Below are positions 38,101 to 47,111 of a stretch of DNA of 64,000 bases, piece by piece. Positions within the stretch are counted from its first letter, which is position 1. Every line of letters starts with the position of its first letter. Both the position numbers and the translations under genes were made by a program. The stretch lies in the NCBI RefSeq assembly GCF_900112005.1, contig NZ_FOKK01000017.1:1-64000 (forward strand), given 5' to 3'. This stretch comes from Algoriphagus aquimarinus. Lineage in GTDB: Bacteria > Bacteroidota > Bacteroidia > Cytophagales > Cyclobacteriaceae. The notes beneath the pieces are model-generated. The model did not search any database and had not been told where the DNA came from. It saw nothing but the letters and a program-made list of their open reading frames with translations.

Positions 38101-41100
38101 GCTACAACCGCTATCACTGTGAATGTTCTTCCAGATGTTCCATCTACAAGTTCTGATGTGATTATTTCTGAAGGTTTTGGTACTGTGCTTACTGCTTCCA
38201 TCGACCCAATGCCTGCTGATGTAGAAATTGTATGGTACAATGAGGGTGGATCAGAACTAGCAACAGGTAGTTCATACAATACTGGAGTCCTTTCTGCTGG
38301 TGTATATACATATTATGCAGGAACTAGAAATACTGTAACAGGATGTTTGTCTATTGATATTACAGGGGTTACAGTTACTGTTGAGCCATTGACGGCCGAT
38401 ACTGATTGTACAGTAGCAAATGCCCAGAATAACGGGACATACGTCTTGTGTGTATTGTGTTCTGTAGAAAATCCAGGTAACGCAGTAGATGGTAATATTA
38501 ACACTTACTCAAGGTTTGTAGCACCTGTAGCAGTTACCGGCGGAGTATGGCAGGAATTGGTATTTGGTCAGACAGGCGCTGCTGGAGATACAATTGTAAT
38601 CACCGTCGGTACAGCTGGTTCTGTGATTGACCTTGGAGTTATAAGTGGTCTTTCGTTTGAATCATATAGTGGTTCTAATGGCAACGGAGACGGAGGAACA
38701 GTAGACAATAACTTAATCAGCCTTACTTTACCTGGAGCAAATAGCAAAGGAGAGGTAAGATTTGTAGCTGGTGGAGCTTATGACCGAGTACGAATTGAAT
38801 ACAGACCAGTTCTAGGTGCTTTGGAAAGTGGCTGGAGAATCTACCAAGCTCAAATCAACTATCCAGTTCCAACTGCTATTACAGATGGATTAGAAGTATG
38901 TGAGGGAGAAACAGCAACGCTTGAAGCAACAGCGGCAGCAGGCACGAGCTTAAGATGGTATGATCAAGAAACCGCAGGGACATTATTGGCCAGCGGCAAT
39001 AGCTATACTACTCCTGCTTTGTCACCTGCAGGTATTAAGAACTATTATATAGCAGTAGTAAGAGATGGATGTGAAGATCCTATAAGGATTCCAGTTACTG
39101 TCAAAGTTAATCCTGGTGCTACTTCTTCTGATATTATTGTTTCAGACGTAGAAATTGTAAAAGGAGAGAGTACTACACTTTCTGCAACTAGTAGCACAGT
39201 CACGAATCCAATTTTCCGATTCTACACTGATTCTAACCTTACTAATGAAATTACAAATCTTACAGTAAGTCCATCTGTAACAACTACATATTATGTAACA
39301 GTATCTGGTGATGGGGTTTGCGAAAATTCTCTAGGGGATGCTGCATCAATCACAGTGACTGTGATCGAAGCACCAGTTGCGGATGATTTGACATTGGTTG
39401 TTACACCAGGAACACCTTTAATTGAAACATTGCCGATTACTCCAGGCAGTGGCGCGATCGTGGATATCACACCAGATCTTAGCGCAGTGCCGGCAGGTGT
39501 AACAATAACTATTGACGGATCAGGTGTCGTAACCATCAATGTTCCAGCTGGCTACACTGGTCCAGCTAGTTTCGAAGTTCCCTACGAGGTAACTGACGAG
39601 AATGGTCTGAGTGATATAGGAACAATGAGGATTTCTGTGAATGGTGGTCCTGTTGCGGATGATGTGGCATTAACTGTCACACCAGGCAACCCATTAATTG
39701 AGACCTTGCCGATTACTCCAGGTAGCAGCGCGATCGTGGATATCACACCAGATCTTAGCGCAGTCCCAGCAGGTGTAACAATAACTATTGACGGATCAGG
39801 TGTCGTAACCATCAATGTTCCAGCTGGCTACGCTGGTCCAGCTAGTTTCGAAGTTCCCTACGAGGTAACTGACGAGAATGGTCTGAGTGATATAGGAACG
39901 ATTACGATTACCGTGAACGGAGGACCAGTTGCGGATGATGTAACATTAACTGTTACTCCAGGCACACCATTAATTGAAACTTTGCCGATTACTCCAGGCA
40001 GCGGCGCGATTGTGGATATCACCCCAGATCTTAGTGCAGTACCTTCAGGTGTTACGCTCACTATAGATGGAGCTGGTGTTGTCACTGTCTCTGTTCCGGC
40101 TAATTACACTGGTGCATTGAGCTTCGAAGTTCCTTATGAAGTAACAGACGAAAACGGGCTGAGCGATATTGGAACCATAACTGTGAAAGTGATTCCGAGT
40201 GCAACGGAGGCTGATATTACAGCTGATGATTTGGAGATTTGTGAAGGAGAGACAACAACGCTTTCAGCAACTAGTCCAACAGTAACGAATCCAGTATTCA
40301 GATTCTATACGGATGCTGGTCTGACTTCAGAGGTGACTAACCTATCTGTAAGTCCAGCAGCCACGTCTACTTATTATGTAACAGTTTCCGGCGACGGAAT
40401 TAATGAAAATGCACCTGGCGATGCAGCAACGATCACAGTAACGGTAAATCCAGGCGCAATGACTTCTGATATTTCAACAACAAATGTTGAGATCTGTGCA
40501 GGAGAAAGTACAACGCTTTCAGCAAGTAGCACAACAGTAGCAAATCCAGTATTCCGATTCTATACCAATGCTGGTTTGACATCAGAGATCACTAACCTGA
40601 CGGTAAGTCCAACAGTGACTACTACCTACTATGTTACAGTTACTGGAGATGGTGTTTGCGAAAATGCTCCGGGTAATGCTGCAATGCTGACGGTGACAGT
40701 GAATAAGACAGATGCACCTGTAGTGAATAATCCTAATCAGAATTTCTGTGAGACGGATAATCCAACTTTGAATTCAATAGCCATTGTAGGAACTGGTATT
40801 AAATGGTATGCATCTGCCAATGATAATTCACCACTTGATCTATCAACCCCTCTTGCAAATGGTGTGACGTATTACGCAACTCAAACTAATCCATTGACGA
40901 ATTGTGAAAGTATAGTGCGAGCTAGGGTTAAGGCGATTTTGAATAATTGTAATACCAATGATGGGTTGGTAATTCAAAAAATTGCTGAAAGCGAAAAAGT
41001 TTTTGCTGGAGCGACATTCACTTATACTATTTCAGTTAGAAATACGAATAGTTCTGCTGTATCAAACGTAACAGTAACGGATGCCTTGGACAGTAGATTG

Positions 41101-44100
41101 ACATATGTTTCATCTAGTAATTCGGGACAATTTGATGCTGGGACAGTGACTTGGAATATTCCATCAATCCCAGCGAATTCCATAGCAGACCTTACCGTTT
41201 GGGTTTCAACCTCATCTGATCTCAGTGCAGGAACGCAAATCTCCAACGTAGCAATTGTTTCCAGTCCAGATGATCCAGATTCTCCAAAAGAATCTGATCC
41301 GGAAGTGGTGACCGTGGAAAAAGATGTGGATTTGGTTATTACTAAAACCGCAAGTGTTTCCAGTGTCCTTGCTGGTGGAGACTTCAGCTACAAGATCACA
41401 GTGAGCAATACTGGACAAAGCGATGCCACAAGCCTTAGTATTACTGATGCTTTGCCAGATGGCTTGACCTTTATCTCTGCGGATAATGGAGGAACCAATA
41501 ACGATGGAACAGTGACTTGGTCGGTTCCGACTTTGGTAGCTGGAGCAAGTATAGATCTGATCTTGAATGTGATGGTAAATGCTGATGTAATAGGAGGAAC
41601 TCAAATCTCTAACCTCGCGCTTGTCTCTAGTACTGATGATTCAGATTCTCCAAAAGAATCCGAACCTGCAGTAGTGACTGTGACGAAAGAGGAAGAGAAA
41701 GCCGTGAACTTGACCATAACCAAAACTGCAAGTGTTACAACAGTGCTTGCGGGTGGTGACTTCAGCTATATGATATCAGTGAGTAATACTGGAAATAAAG
41801 AGGCTACTGACCTAAGTATCACAGATGCTTTGCCAGATGGCTTGACCTTTATCTCTGCAGATAATGGTGGAACAAATAACGCAGGCACTGTGACATGGTC
41901 GGTTCCGACTTTGGCAGCGGGAGCAACTGTAAATTTGGTCTTGAATGTAATGGTAAATGCTGAGGTAGCAGGTGGAACTGAAATCTCCAACGTAGCAATT
42001 GTCTCTAGTCCAGATGATCCAGAACCACCTAAAGAATCTGATCCAGAAGTGGTGACAGTGCAAAAAAATGTGGACTTGACCATTACCAAAACTGCAAGTA
42101 CTTCAACAGTACTTGCGGGTGGAGACTTTAGTTATACGATCTCGGTGAGTAATACTGGAAATAAAGAGGCTACTGACCTAAATATCACAGATGCTTTGCC
42201 AGATGGCTTGATCTTTATCTCTGCAGATAATGGCGGAACCAATAACGGTGGAACAGTGACTTGGTCGGTTCCGACTTTGGCAGCGGGAGAAACTGTAAAT
42301 CTGGTATTGAATGTCATGGTAAATGCTGAGGTGCCAGGTGGAACTGAAATCTCCAACGTAGCAATTGTCTCTAGTCCAGACGATCCGGAAACTCCTAAAG
42401 AATCTGATCCAGAAGTAGTGACCGTGCAAAAAGATGTGGACTTGACTATAACGAAAAAGGCAAGTACTTCAACAGTTCTTGCGGGTGGAGACTTTAGTTA
42501 TACGATCTCGGTGAGCAATGCAGGAAATAAAGAGGCTACTAACCTAAGTATCACAGATGCTTTGCCAGATGGCTTGACCTTTATCTCTGCAGATAATGGC
42601 GGAATCAATAATGCAGGCACTGTGACTTGGACAGTTCCAACTTTGGCAGCAGGAGCAAGTATTGATTTGATCTTGAATGTGAAGGTAAATGCGGAGGTAA
42701 TAAAAGGAGCTAAGATCTCCAACATCGCAATTGTCTCCAGCCCAGATGATCCAGAGCCACCTACAGAATCTGATCCAGAAGTGGTGGAGGTAATAGACCC
42801 GCTATCATTTACAATTGAGAAAGTATCTAATGTCTCTGAAGCTAGAATCGGTGATGAGGTGACTTATACGATTAAAGTTACAAACATCTCAAGCCTTGTG
42901 AAGGAAGAGATAGATGTAACGGATAGGCTACCAGAAGGATTATTGTACTTGAATTCTGACCAAGAGGGAATATTTAATAACGGAGTAGTATCGTGGATAA
43001 TCCCATCATTGGCAGCAGGTCAAACTATTGAGCTGACTCTCGTTACCAAAGTAACTGATGAGGTAGAAGTAGGCGATATTATTTATAACACTGCAGTTGT
43101 CGATCTTCCTGGAGATGGAGAAGATCCTACAGAGTCTGATCCTAGAGATGGAGTATTAGTGATAGATGAACCTACTAATACTAACACATTTATTACCGCC
43201 AGAAAATGGACAGATGTTGATAAGGTAGCGGTTGGAGATCTAGTTGATTTCACTATTCGAATAGAAAATAGTGGAGATTATATGGCCTATGATCTAATGG
43301 TAATAGATTCCCTACCAGCAGGAACAATGGCAATGGAAGCAAATCCAGCAGGTGAAATATCGGACAAGACAGTTGTTTGGAATGTCGATAGTCTTGCAGC
43401 AGGTGCTTGGTTTGAGGTGAAAGTGAAACTACTAGTAATGGCAGATGAAGGACCAATGGTCAACTGGGCCTTTATTTCAGGAAGAAACATCCCTGATGTA
43501 AGTACAAGTACGACTCCTATGGACCCAAGTAATGAAGTGGATCTCGTACTAGATAAACAAGTGTCTTCAAGCCTGATTCAGGTGGACTCAGATTTTGAAT
43601 ACAAAATCACGGTGACCAACAATTCAGAGAATACCAGCAATGACGTAGTGGTAACCGATGTACTACCTACCTCAGTAGAATACTTAGGTGCAGATGTATC
43701 ATCAGGCTCGATATCCTACAACGCAGAAACGCGAACGCTGAGCTGGAATATGGTATCCATTGATCCAATGGTAGTAGAAACGATGACTATACAGGTGAAA
43801 GCGATTTCCGAAGGATCTGTCACTAATACTGCTAGTGCTGTTTCAGACGATGAGGAACTTGAATCTTCCGATAACACAGATACAGTCACACATAGCCAAT
43901 TGGTATTCAGAATACCAAATGTCTTTACACCGAATGGCGATGGTATTAATGATACCTGGGTTGTCAGAGGACTACAGGAATTCTTCCAGCGAAATGAACT
44001 GATGATAGTTAACCGTTGGGGTGTAGAAGTCTATAAATCCACAAACTATCAAAATGACTGGAATGGAGAAAATCTGATTGGTGGTACTTACTACTACCAG

Positions 44101-44166
44101 TTCCAATTAACAGATAGTCAGGGTGTAAGTCATACTATGACAGGTTACGTAACTATAATTAAGTAA
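32155..44166 (+). CDS. Giant repeat adhesin with CHU_C type B T9SS sorting domain
   Basis: 4003 residues, secreted: signal peptide to about residue 40. Four copies of a ~355-residue module fill about 50-1490, each with LLGGSLG-type and DGN-x-YSEIS-type parts resembling F5/8C beta-sandwiches. Three DUF11 units follow (about 1493-1880), then Ig-like domains and an F5/8C-like domain. Three 92-residue near-identical repeats lie at 2408-2683, two further Ig-like repeats, then eight DUF11 units (about 2935-3910), four of them near-identical. A CHU_C gliding-motility-associated C-terminal domain (FRIPNVFTPNGDGIND, residues about 3916-4003) ends it. It is probably anchored with the downstream PorP/SprF protein. 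Confidence 0.9.
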   Translation: MKTFFKHNMLTLSGMCSRFYFGITFLLLFTVSFGAETFGQSKAYPTTATVISTDQRVDSATGCGFGNLFPCMGSTVKNVNNTLSDNNDFSRMYASPGILASLGKYSAEIELNFGSNIPADTWSYVRIGADSNLLQALLGGSLGDLLSDVLSAVLLGQQEIQIQARNSVGSTVLSRNSTQGFDTDRVRLVQDGAGNYFLAIKPSASYNRIRLINTSTSIAGLGAEYTLDVYNAFYLNGDDACGEFRFTSFDGEGISLDLLGSGVKNAENAIDTDQNSYSEISIGTLGVGASMFQSIYYETPSAPEDYFKVKLAIANAGVLTADLIGGIEVRAYNGSNLVYRTKLQGGLINGLDLLTLLQNGDAVTLPFGPGVSFDRITVGYNSLVSLSALSNSPIRLYDVQRFGATCIDPDPLPLPAATDPMLSNGTCDANVLAFENANFPFNAVDGNNDTYTTLSASSGIALGIGDYEGFVELGFDSRPAGTSSYVRIDFDEEVLLGLIDGTAGQLLGGVVDNVLFGSHYFTVEVKNNGSQVFASSSNNGFFNRPVKIVQDKNNHYYIEVTPDSPYTSIKITETLGAIAGLGEVRSMNVYHVCSSAGFEACEQAFATYSESNGISLDLLGLGEAGVSNAGFAIDGNPATASEISIGVAGIGASVYQFVDFHTSSAPADHFRVKLAMEGGGVLTAEVLGSIVIKAFEGDTEVFSQELRDGLVSGLDLLGLLQSGGTINLPFGPGLAFDRLAVGIESAVSANVIQNPLKVFSIERFSADCPDPELTDPTETIPPFTTSDCAVEVVDWENTNFPLNAIDGNNDSYAVLSASAGTALGLGSYSSQIELKYGAAVAAGETSYVRIEFENDELNALLGGSLGSDLADLLGTIALGDHYFTVTPITAGGTDIYTASSQTSFGNQDVRVVRDESGRFYIAFTADQAYQSVRIEHFLTALIGAENTATMHVFSMCRETEFDLCEQATFTDFDGSGIAVDLLDITQGGVFNPQYAIDGNSSNYSTINLGLAGVGASVYQNIYFKTKSQTTDALRIRVQLEEAGILNLDLAGSYRVILYNGNEEVYNESLQNALINNLDVLGLLNSGGIQELLIEPGVVYDRVSFGLQSLVAINTSAPIRLYGISRISAECPDPDVIDPPYLSPVCAEELVDAAYADNLPNLFDGNFNSFATINSKGGVIGSLGAFSGHVTLGFGTGVTVPAGTTSYMRIDTDASLLDALLGGSVGAVLSDLLNTVILGNHYFNVIANDASGTPLFTASSANGFGGYNDQVKIVQDALGRYYLAITPNAAYNSITIEDHTDALLLGQDNSINIYGLCYDIGAEACATGFTTSFDGSGITVDAGSIGSYGVTNAERALDNNNNDDYSELSLGTLGVAGSIQQNIQFRQTIAAGGTFKIKLGVGSGVLDAGVFGRIEVVGYLDGVEVYEETLENAVIGSVNLVDLFNNGANEEIRISPGVAVDEIAIRLRSLVSVTAVPNVRLYYVLQDCETPLFQSWKSYIIDGDASLTSVSGGETVQYTIHVRNTGTVPMTDYLITDAIPAHTTYVDGSGGVNDSGVITFENLDIASGATATVSFSVLVDQNLTDVEFISNVALVKSNPGDIGTETYPPLDNENPTDPDESGDTGTNIPVDTIFSAEIWKSVTVDADATQTTVSGGETLVYTIFVRNTGNQDLTDLSINDELPTGVSYVSGGTLTGTDVSYTLASLSVGQSTNVGSFTVKVDSDLTGIDEIRNIAIVSSADLTPGEESFPPVDNTNPTDPNTTADPGTVLDVTPVHSIDFDKIGLSNNADSDGKAIVGDIITYTLTVTNTGNKALTDISVVDQIPANTTVVNNGGGTAGSGTLTFDISSLAVGAMQEFTFTVEVDAVTGSAPIVNNAEAFFTDETGGNASETAQHSMATDCTVIDAGDIILTVDQSAICEGESTILHASLNGISISNPEFRWYLNANLTGAFFTGADYQVSPSANTTYYVTVVAEGYCFSTPAATTAITVNVLPDVPSTSSDVIISEGFGTVLTASIDPMPADVEIVWYNEGGSELATGSSYNTGVLSAGVYTYYAGTRNTVTGCLSIDITGVTVTVEPLTADTDCTVANAQNNGTYVLCVLCSVENPGNAVDGNINTYSRFVAPVAVTGGVWQELVFGQTGAAGDTIVITVGTAGSVIDLGVISGLSFESYSGSNGNGDGGTVDNNLISLTLPGANSKGEVRFVAGGAYDRVRIEYRPVLGALESGWRIYQAQINYPVPTAITDGLEVCEGETATLEATAAAGTSLRWYDQETAGTLLASGNSYTTPALSPAGIKNYYIAVVRDGCEDPIRIPVTVKVNPGATSSDIIVSDVEIVKGESTTLSATSSTVTNPIFRFYTDSNLTNEITNLTVSPSVTTTYYVTVSGDGVCENSLGDAASITVTVIEAPVADDLTLVVTPGTPLIETLPITPGSGAIVDITPDLSAVPAGVTITIDGSGVVTINVPAGYTGPASFEVPYEVTDENGLSDIGTMRISVNGGPVADDVALTVTPGNPLIETLPITPGSSAIVDITPDLSAVPAGVTITIDGSGVVTINVPAGYAGPASFEVPYEVTDENGLSDIGTITITVNGGPVADDVTLTVTPGTPLIETLPITPGSGAIVDITPDLSAVPSGVTLTIDGAGVVTVSVPANYTGALSFEVPYEVTDENGLSDIGTITVKVIPSATEADITADDLEICEGETTTLSATSPTVTNPVFRFYTDAGLTSEVTNLSVSPAATSTYYVTVSGDGINENAPGDAATITVTVNPGAMTSDISTTNVEICAGESTTLSASSTTVANPVFRFYTNAGLTSEITNLTVSPTVTTTYYVTVTGDGVCENAPGNAAMLTVTVNKTDAPVVNNPNQNFCETDNPTLNSIAIVGTGIKWYASANDNSPLDLSTPLANGVTYYATQTNPLTNCESIVRARVKAILNNCNTNDGLVIQKIAESEKVFAGATFTYTISVRNTNSSAVSNVTVTDALDSRLTYVSSSNSGQFDAGTVTWNIPSIPANSIADLTVWVSTSSDLSAGTQISNVAIVSSPDDPDSPKESDPEVVTVEKDVDLVITKTASVSSVLAGGDFSYKITVSNTGQSDATSLSITDALPDGLTFISADNGGTNNDGTVTWSVPTLVAGASIDLILNVMVNADVIGGTQISNLALVSSTDDSDSPKESEPAVVTVTKEEEKAVNLTITKTASVTTVLAGGDFSYMISVSNTGNKEATDLSITDALPDGLTFISADNGGTNNAGTVTWSVPTLAAGATVNLVLNVMVNAEVAGGTEISNVAIVSSPDDPEPPKESDPEVVTVQKNVDLTITKTASTSTVLAGGDFSYTISVSNTGNKEATDLNITDALPDGLIFISADNGGTNNGGTVTWSVPTLAAGETVNLVLNVMVNAEVPGGTEISNVAIVSSPDDPETPKESDPEVVTVQKDVDLTITKKASTSTVLAGGDFSYTISVSNAGNKEATNLSITDALPDGLTFISADNGGINNAGTVTWTVPTLAAGASIDLILNVKVNAEVIKGAKISNIAIVSSPDDPEPPTESDPEVVEVIDPLSFTIEKVSNVSEARIGDEVTYTIKVTNISSLVKEEIDVTDRLPEGLLYLNSDQEGIFNNGVVSWIIPSLAAGQTIELTLVTKVTDEVEVGDIIYNTAVVDLPGDGEDPTESDPRDGVLVIDEPTNTNTFITARKWTDVDKVAVGDLVDFTIRIENSGDYMAYDLMVIDSLPAGTMAMEANPAGEISDKTVVWNVDSLAAGAWFEVKVKLLVMADEGPMVNWAFISGRNIPDVSTSTTPMDPSNEVDLVLDKQVSSSLIQVDSDFEYKITVTNNSENTSNDVVVTDVLPTSVEYLGADVSSGSISYNAETRTLSWNMVSIDPMVVETMTIQVKAISEGSVTNTASAVSDDEELESSDNTDTVTHSQLVFRIPNVFTPNGDGINDTWVVRGLQEFFQRNELMIVNRWGVEVYKSTNYQNDWNGENLIGGTYYYQFQLTDSQGVSHTMTGYVTIIK
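39376..40203 (+). repeat. Three tandem 276-bp coding repeats
   Basis: Units 39376-39651, 39652-39927 and 39928-40203, each starting GTTGCGGATGAT and coding 92 residues (LIETLPITPGS core). The first two are nearly identical in DNA over most of their length, while the third has diverged more. This marks recent expansion within the adhesin gene. Confidence 0.92.
41323..42788 (+). repeat. Four near-identical DUF11 repeats
   Basis: Units starting at about 41326, 41704, 42070 and 42436 with spacing of 378, 366 and 366 bases. They share long identical DNA tracts such as the GATGCTTTGCCAGATGGCTT segment. They encode DUF11 domains of about 122 residues ending in SPDDPExPKESDPEVVTV. Confidence 0.92.
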
Positions 44167-44171
44167 GCAAG

Positions 44172-45143
44172 ATGAAACTATTTAAGATAATTACTTTGCT
44201 CGCTGGATGCCTGCTGCTGTCTCTAAATCACAGCTTTGGGCAACAGGTACCTCAGTACAGTCAATACATTTTTAATCCTGTATTTATAAACCCTGCCTAT
44301 GCAGGATATAAGCAGCAGCTGTATTTGCAGTCCTATTATAGGAAGCAGTGGACGGGTGTGACGGGGAGTCCTGAAACATTTGCTGTGGCAGGGGATACTT
44401 ACCTTGAAGAAGCTCAGCTGGGAGTCGGAGGTCAATTTCTGACAGATAAGTTGGGAGCTCAAAGGACGGTGGCTGCCTATGGAAATGTTGCCTATCATCT
44501 TCGCTTAAGTGATACTAAATTTCTGAGTTTTGGAGCAGGTGCAGGTATCGTTAATTCTCAAATGGATGGTTCTATGCTGAATCCTGATACGGACAATGAT
44601 CCATCTATTCCATTGTCTAAGGAAAGAATTACTTACCCGGATTTGAAGCTTGGTTTGTTTCTATATGACGAGCGTTATTATATAGGAATCGCAGCTGATC
44701 AAGTGCTTTCTTCAGTAGTTGATTTCGATAAGGGGGACGTAATGTTTGAGCCAAATCCCCATCTCTACATGACTGCAGGGTATCATTTTGATCTCAACTA
44801 TAATTTTTCCTTTGTGCCTTCTATCATGTACATGGATGATTTCAAGGCTCCGGCCAGAATGGATATCAATGCCTCTTTGATACTGAATGATATGTTTTGG
44901 TTGGGAGCAGGATACCGGTTTGGTATAGATATGCCGGGTAGAGACATCCAAGAGGGATTGAAGAAATCTACCGCATTAGTGGGGATGGTTCAGGTACAAC
45001 TTCGAGAAGGTCTACGGTTAGGATATGCATATGACCATACACTTTCAAGATTTTCAGTGGGGAATTTTACCACTCATGATATTTCAATAGCATTCTTGTT
45101 TCCGCCTAAGCGTGTACGCTTGGTCTCTCCAAGATTCTTTTAA
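44172..45143 (+). CDS. PorP/SprF family type IX secretion membrane protein
   Basis: 323 residues with a signal peptide ending at SFGQ. The family signature is directly after it: QQVPQYSQYIFNPVFINPAYAG. The rest is beta-barrel-like, alternating aromatic strands to a final phenylalanine (RFF). SprF-type proteins are needed for surface attachment of the type B (CHU_C) T9SS substrate encoded next to them. The start is 5 bases after the giant adhesin stop, a strong sign of a dedicated pair. Probable outer-membrane protein. Confidence 0.92.
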   Translation: MKLFKIITLLAGCLLLSLNHSFGQQVPQYSQYIFNPVFINPAYAGYKQQLYLQSYYRKQWTGVTGSPETFAVAGDTYLEEAQLGVGGQFLTDKLGAQRTVAAYGNVAYHLRLSDTKFLSFGAGAGIVNSQMDGSMLNPDTDNDPSIPLSKERITYPDLKLGLFLYDERYYIGIAADQVLSSVVDFDKGDVMFEPNPHLYMTAGYHFDLNYNFSFVPSIMYMDDFKAPARMDINASLILNDMFWLGAGYRFGIDMPGRDIQEGLKKSTALVGMVQVQLREGLRLGYAYDHTLSRFSVGNFTTHDISIAFLFPPKRVRLVSPRFF

Positions 45144-45155
45144 GCAAAATAACTG

Positions 45156-47111
45156 ATGAAAAGAATAATTTACATTACGAGCTTCCTGTTACTTTGCTTT
45201 GTGAGCTGTAAGCCTTTGGCTTATAAAAATTACTTAGAGGGAGTAAAACAGAGTGAAAATCTTAATTACTCTTCAGGTATTGAGAAGTTTTTGCAAAGTT
45301 GGAATGAATCGCCCGAGCCTGAGACAGCCAGAGGGTTGGCTCAGGCGTATTCCAAAATCAGGAATTTCGAACAAGCTGAAGAGTGGTACACTAGGTTGGA
45401 CAGAGATGAGCAACTACTAGCTGAGGATCTAAAACCCTATGCAGAAGCTTTGATTGCCAATTCGAAATATTCTGAGGCTACAGCTGTACTTTCTCGATTG
45501 GATTCAGCTCGAGCAAATCCCGAATTGGAATTTATTTGGAAAACTGCTTTGGGGGGAAAATCATTTTTAAATAAATCTTCAGAATCAGCAATCAATCCTA
45601 TTTCTGAAGTCAATTCTTCTTTTTCTGAATTTGGACCGATGATCTCAGATGATTCAGTTCTTCATTTTACTTCAGATAGACTTATTTCAAAAAATACCAG
45701 AATAGATCCTAATAATGCGCTTAAAAGTGATGTGTACGGTTGGACAGGGAATGGATTCCTGAAAATGTACGAATTAGGCTGGGATGCTAAGAAAAAGACT
45801 GTAAAGGGTACACCTAGGGTGACCGAGAATTTGGAAAGTGACTTACACGTTGGGCCATTTTATGAGAAAGGAGACAATTTATTTTTGACTATAACTCAAG
45901 CTCAAAAATTTCAGAAATCAGGAAAAGGGACTTCTAGAAACTACACGTTATTCCCAGAGTTGTATTTCGCGCTCGATAGCGGTGATGTGAATTTGGATTC
46001 TTTTAGTCCATTGCCATTTAATGATGCTTTCTCTTATTCTGTATCTGATCCTTTTTATGATCCTTCAGATTCCAGACTATATTTTTCTTCTGATATGCCG
46101 GGCGGAAGTGGTGGTGCAGATTTGTACTTCTCTGAATGGAAGAATGGAGTATGGTCTACCCCCCAAAACCTTGGGTCAATAATCAATACCAGCGGAGATG
46201 AGAGAACTCCTTATGTGGATAAAAATGGTATGTTTTACTTTTCAAGTTCAGGACATGCTGGATTGGGAGGATTGGATGTTTTTAGAAGTTCTTTTGAAAA
46301 TGGTGAGTATGTAAACCCAGAGAACCTTGGAAGCCCTATAAATTCTAACCGTGATGATTTTGGTTTGTCCTTAGTTCCGGGAAGTGATACTCAAGCTGTT
46401 TTTTCTTCTGATAGAAAAGGTGGTAAAGGATTGGACGATATATATTTTGCCGACCTCAATGTTCAAAAAGATCTAGTTATCAAAGGTTCTATTATCGATA
46501 AGGAAACTGGACTGAAATTGAAAGATGCAGTCGTAACGCTTTATAATGATCAGAATCATCTAGAAAATACTTACGTTTCAGAGGAGGATGGCTCCTATAG
46601 ATTTAAAGTCAATTTCGATCAATTGGTCCATGTGGAGGCAAAGAAAACAGGATACCTAACTGGTGCCTCAGGCGATATCTTAGTGCCTAAAGCTACTCAG
46701 TTTCAAGATTCTGTGCTCACTAGAGATATTTACTTAGATCAGATCAAAGTAGGCAAAACGTATACACTGGAGAACATTTACTACGATTTTGATAAGTGGG
46801 ATATCCGCGAAGACGCAAAGCCGGAGTTAAATAATTTGATTAAGATACTTAAAGACAATCCTACTATTAAGATAGAATTATACTCTCATACAGATTCCAG
46901 AGGCACAAATGCCTACAATCTTAAGCTTTCTGATAAACGTGCCCAAGCTGTAATCGCTTATTTGATTGAATCAGGAATTGATGAAAATAGACTTAAGGGA
47001 GTAGGGTATGGGGAAGAAAAGTTGTTGAATTCCTGTGGAAATAACGTTTCCTGTACGGATGAGCAGCATCAGGAGAATAGAAGGACAGAATTCAAAATTA
47101 CAGAATACTAA
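45156..47111 (+). CDS. OmpA-family lipoprotein with TPR and PD40 repeats (PorE-like)
   Basis: 651 residues. Lipobox FVSC with cysteine C18, then TPR-like repeats (about 25-140), a PD40/WD40-like propeller (about 150-430, with LYFSSDMPGGSGGADLYFSE and FYFSSSGHAGLGGLDVF), a carboxypeptidase regulatory-type Ig domain (about 450-535), and an OmpA C-terminal domain. The latter has IYYDFDKWDIRED and NAYNLKLSDKRAQAV. OmpA domains bind peptidoglycan, so it should tie the outer membrane to the wall. This domain order is that of PorE of the type IX system. It follows PorP/SprF by 12 bases. Confidence 0.88.
   Translation: MKRIIYITSFLLLCFVSCKPLAYKNYLEGVKQSENLNYSSGIEKFLQSWNESPEPETARGLAQAYSKIRNFEQAEEWYTRLDRDEQLLAEDLKPYAEALIANSKYSEATAVLSRLDSARANPELEFIWKTALGGKSFLNKSSESAINPISEVNSSFSEFGPMISDDSVLHFTSDRLISKNTRIDPNNALKSDVYGWTGNGFLKMYELGWDAKKKTVKGTPRVTENLESDLHVGPFYEKGDNLFLTITQAQKFQKSGKGTSRNYTLFPELYFALDSGDVNLDSFSPLPFNDAFSYSVSDPFYDPSDSRLYFSSDMPGGSGGADLYFSEWKNGVWSTPQNLGSIINTSGDERTPYVDKNGMFYFSSSGHAGLGGLDVFRSSFENGEYVNPENLGSPINSNRDDFGLSLVPGSDTQAVFSSDRKGGKGLDDIYFADLNVQKDLVIKGSIIDKETGLKLKDAVVTLYNDQNHLENTYVSEEDGSYRFKVNFDQLVHVEAKKTGYLTGASGDILVPKATQFQDSVLTRDIYLDQIKVGKTYTLENIYYDFDKWDIREDAKPELNNLIKILKDNPTIKIELYSHTDSRGTNAYNLKLSDKRAQAVIAYLIESGIDENRLKGVGYGEEKLLNSCGNNVSCTDEQHQENRRTEFKITEY

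Noticed and set aside
35571..42725. Many minus-strand ORFs of 60-130 codons across the giant adhesin
   Set aside because: They recur at each repeat unit with nearly the same product and are reverse-frame shadows of the repeats.
39376..42788. Regular repeats that might suggest a CRISPR array
   Set aside because: Units are 276-366 bases, lie in frame inside one coding region and have no unique spacers, so they are protein repeats.
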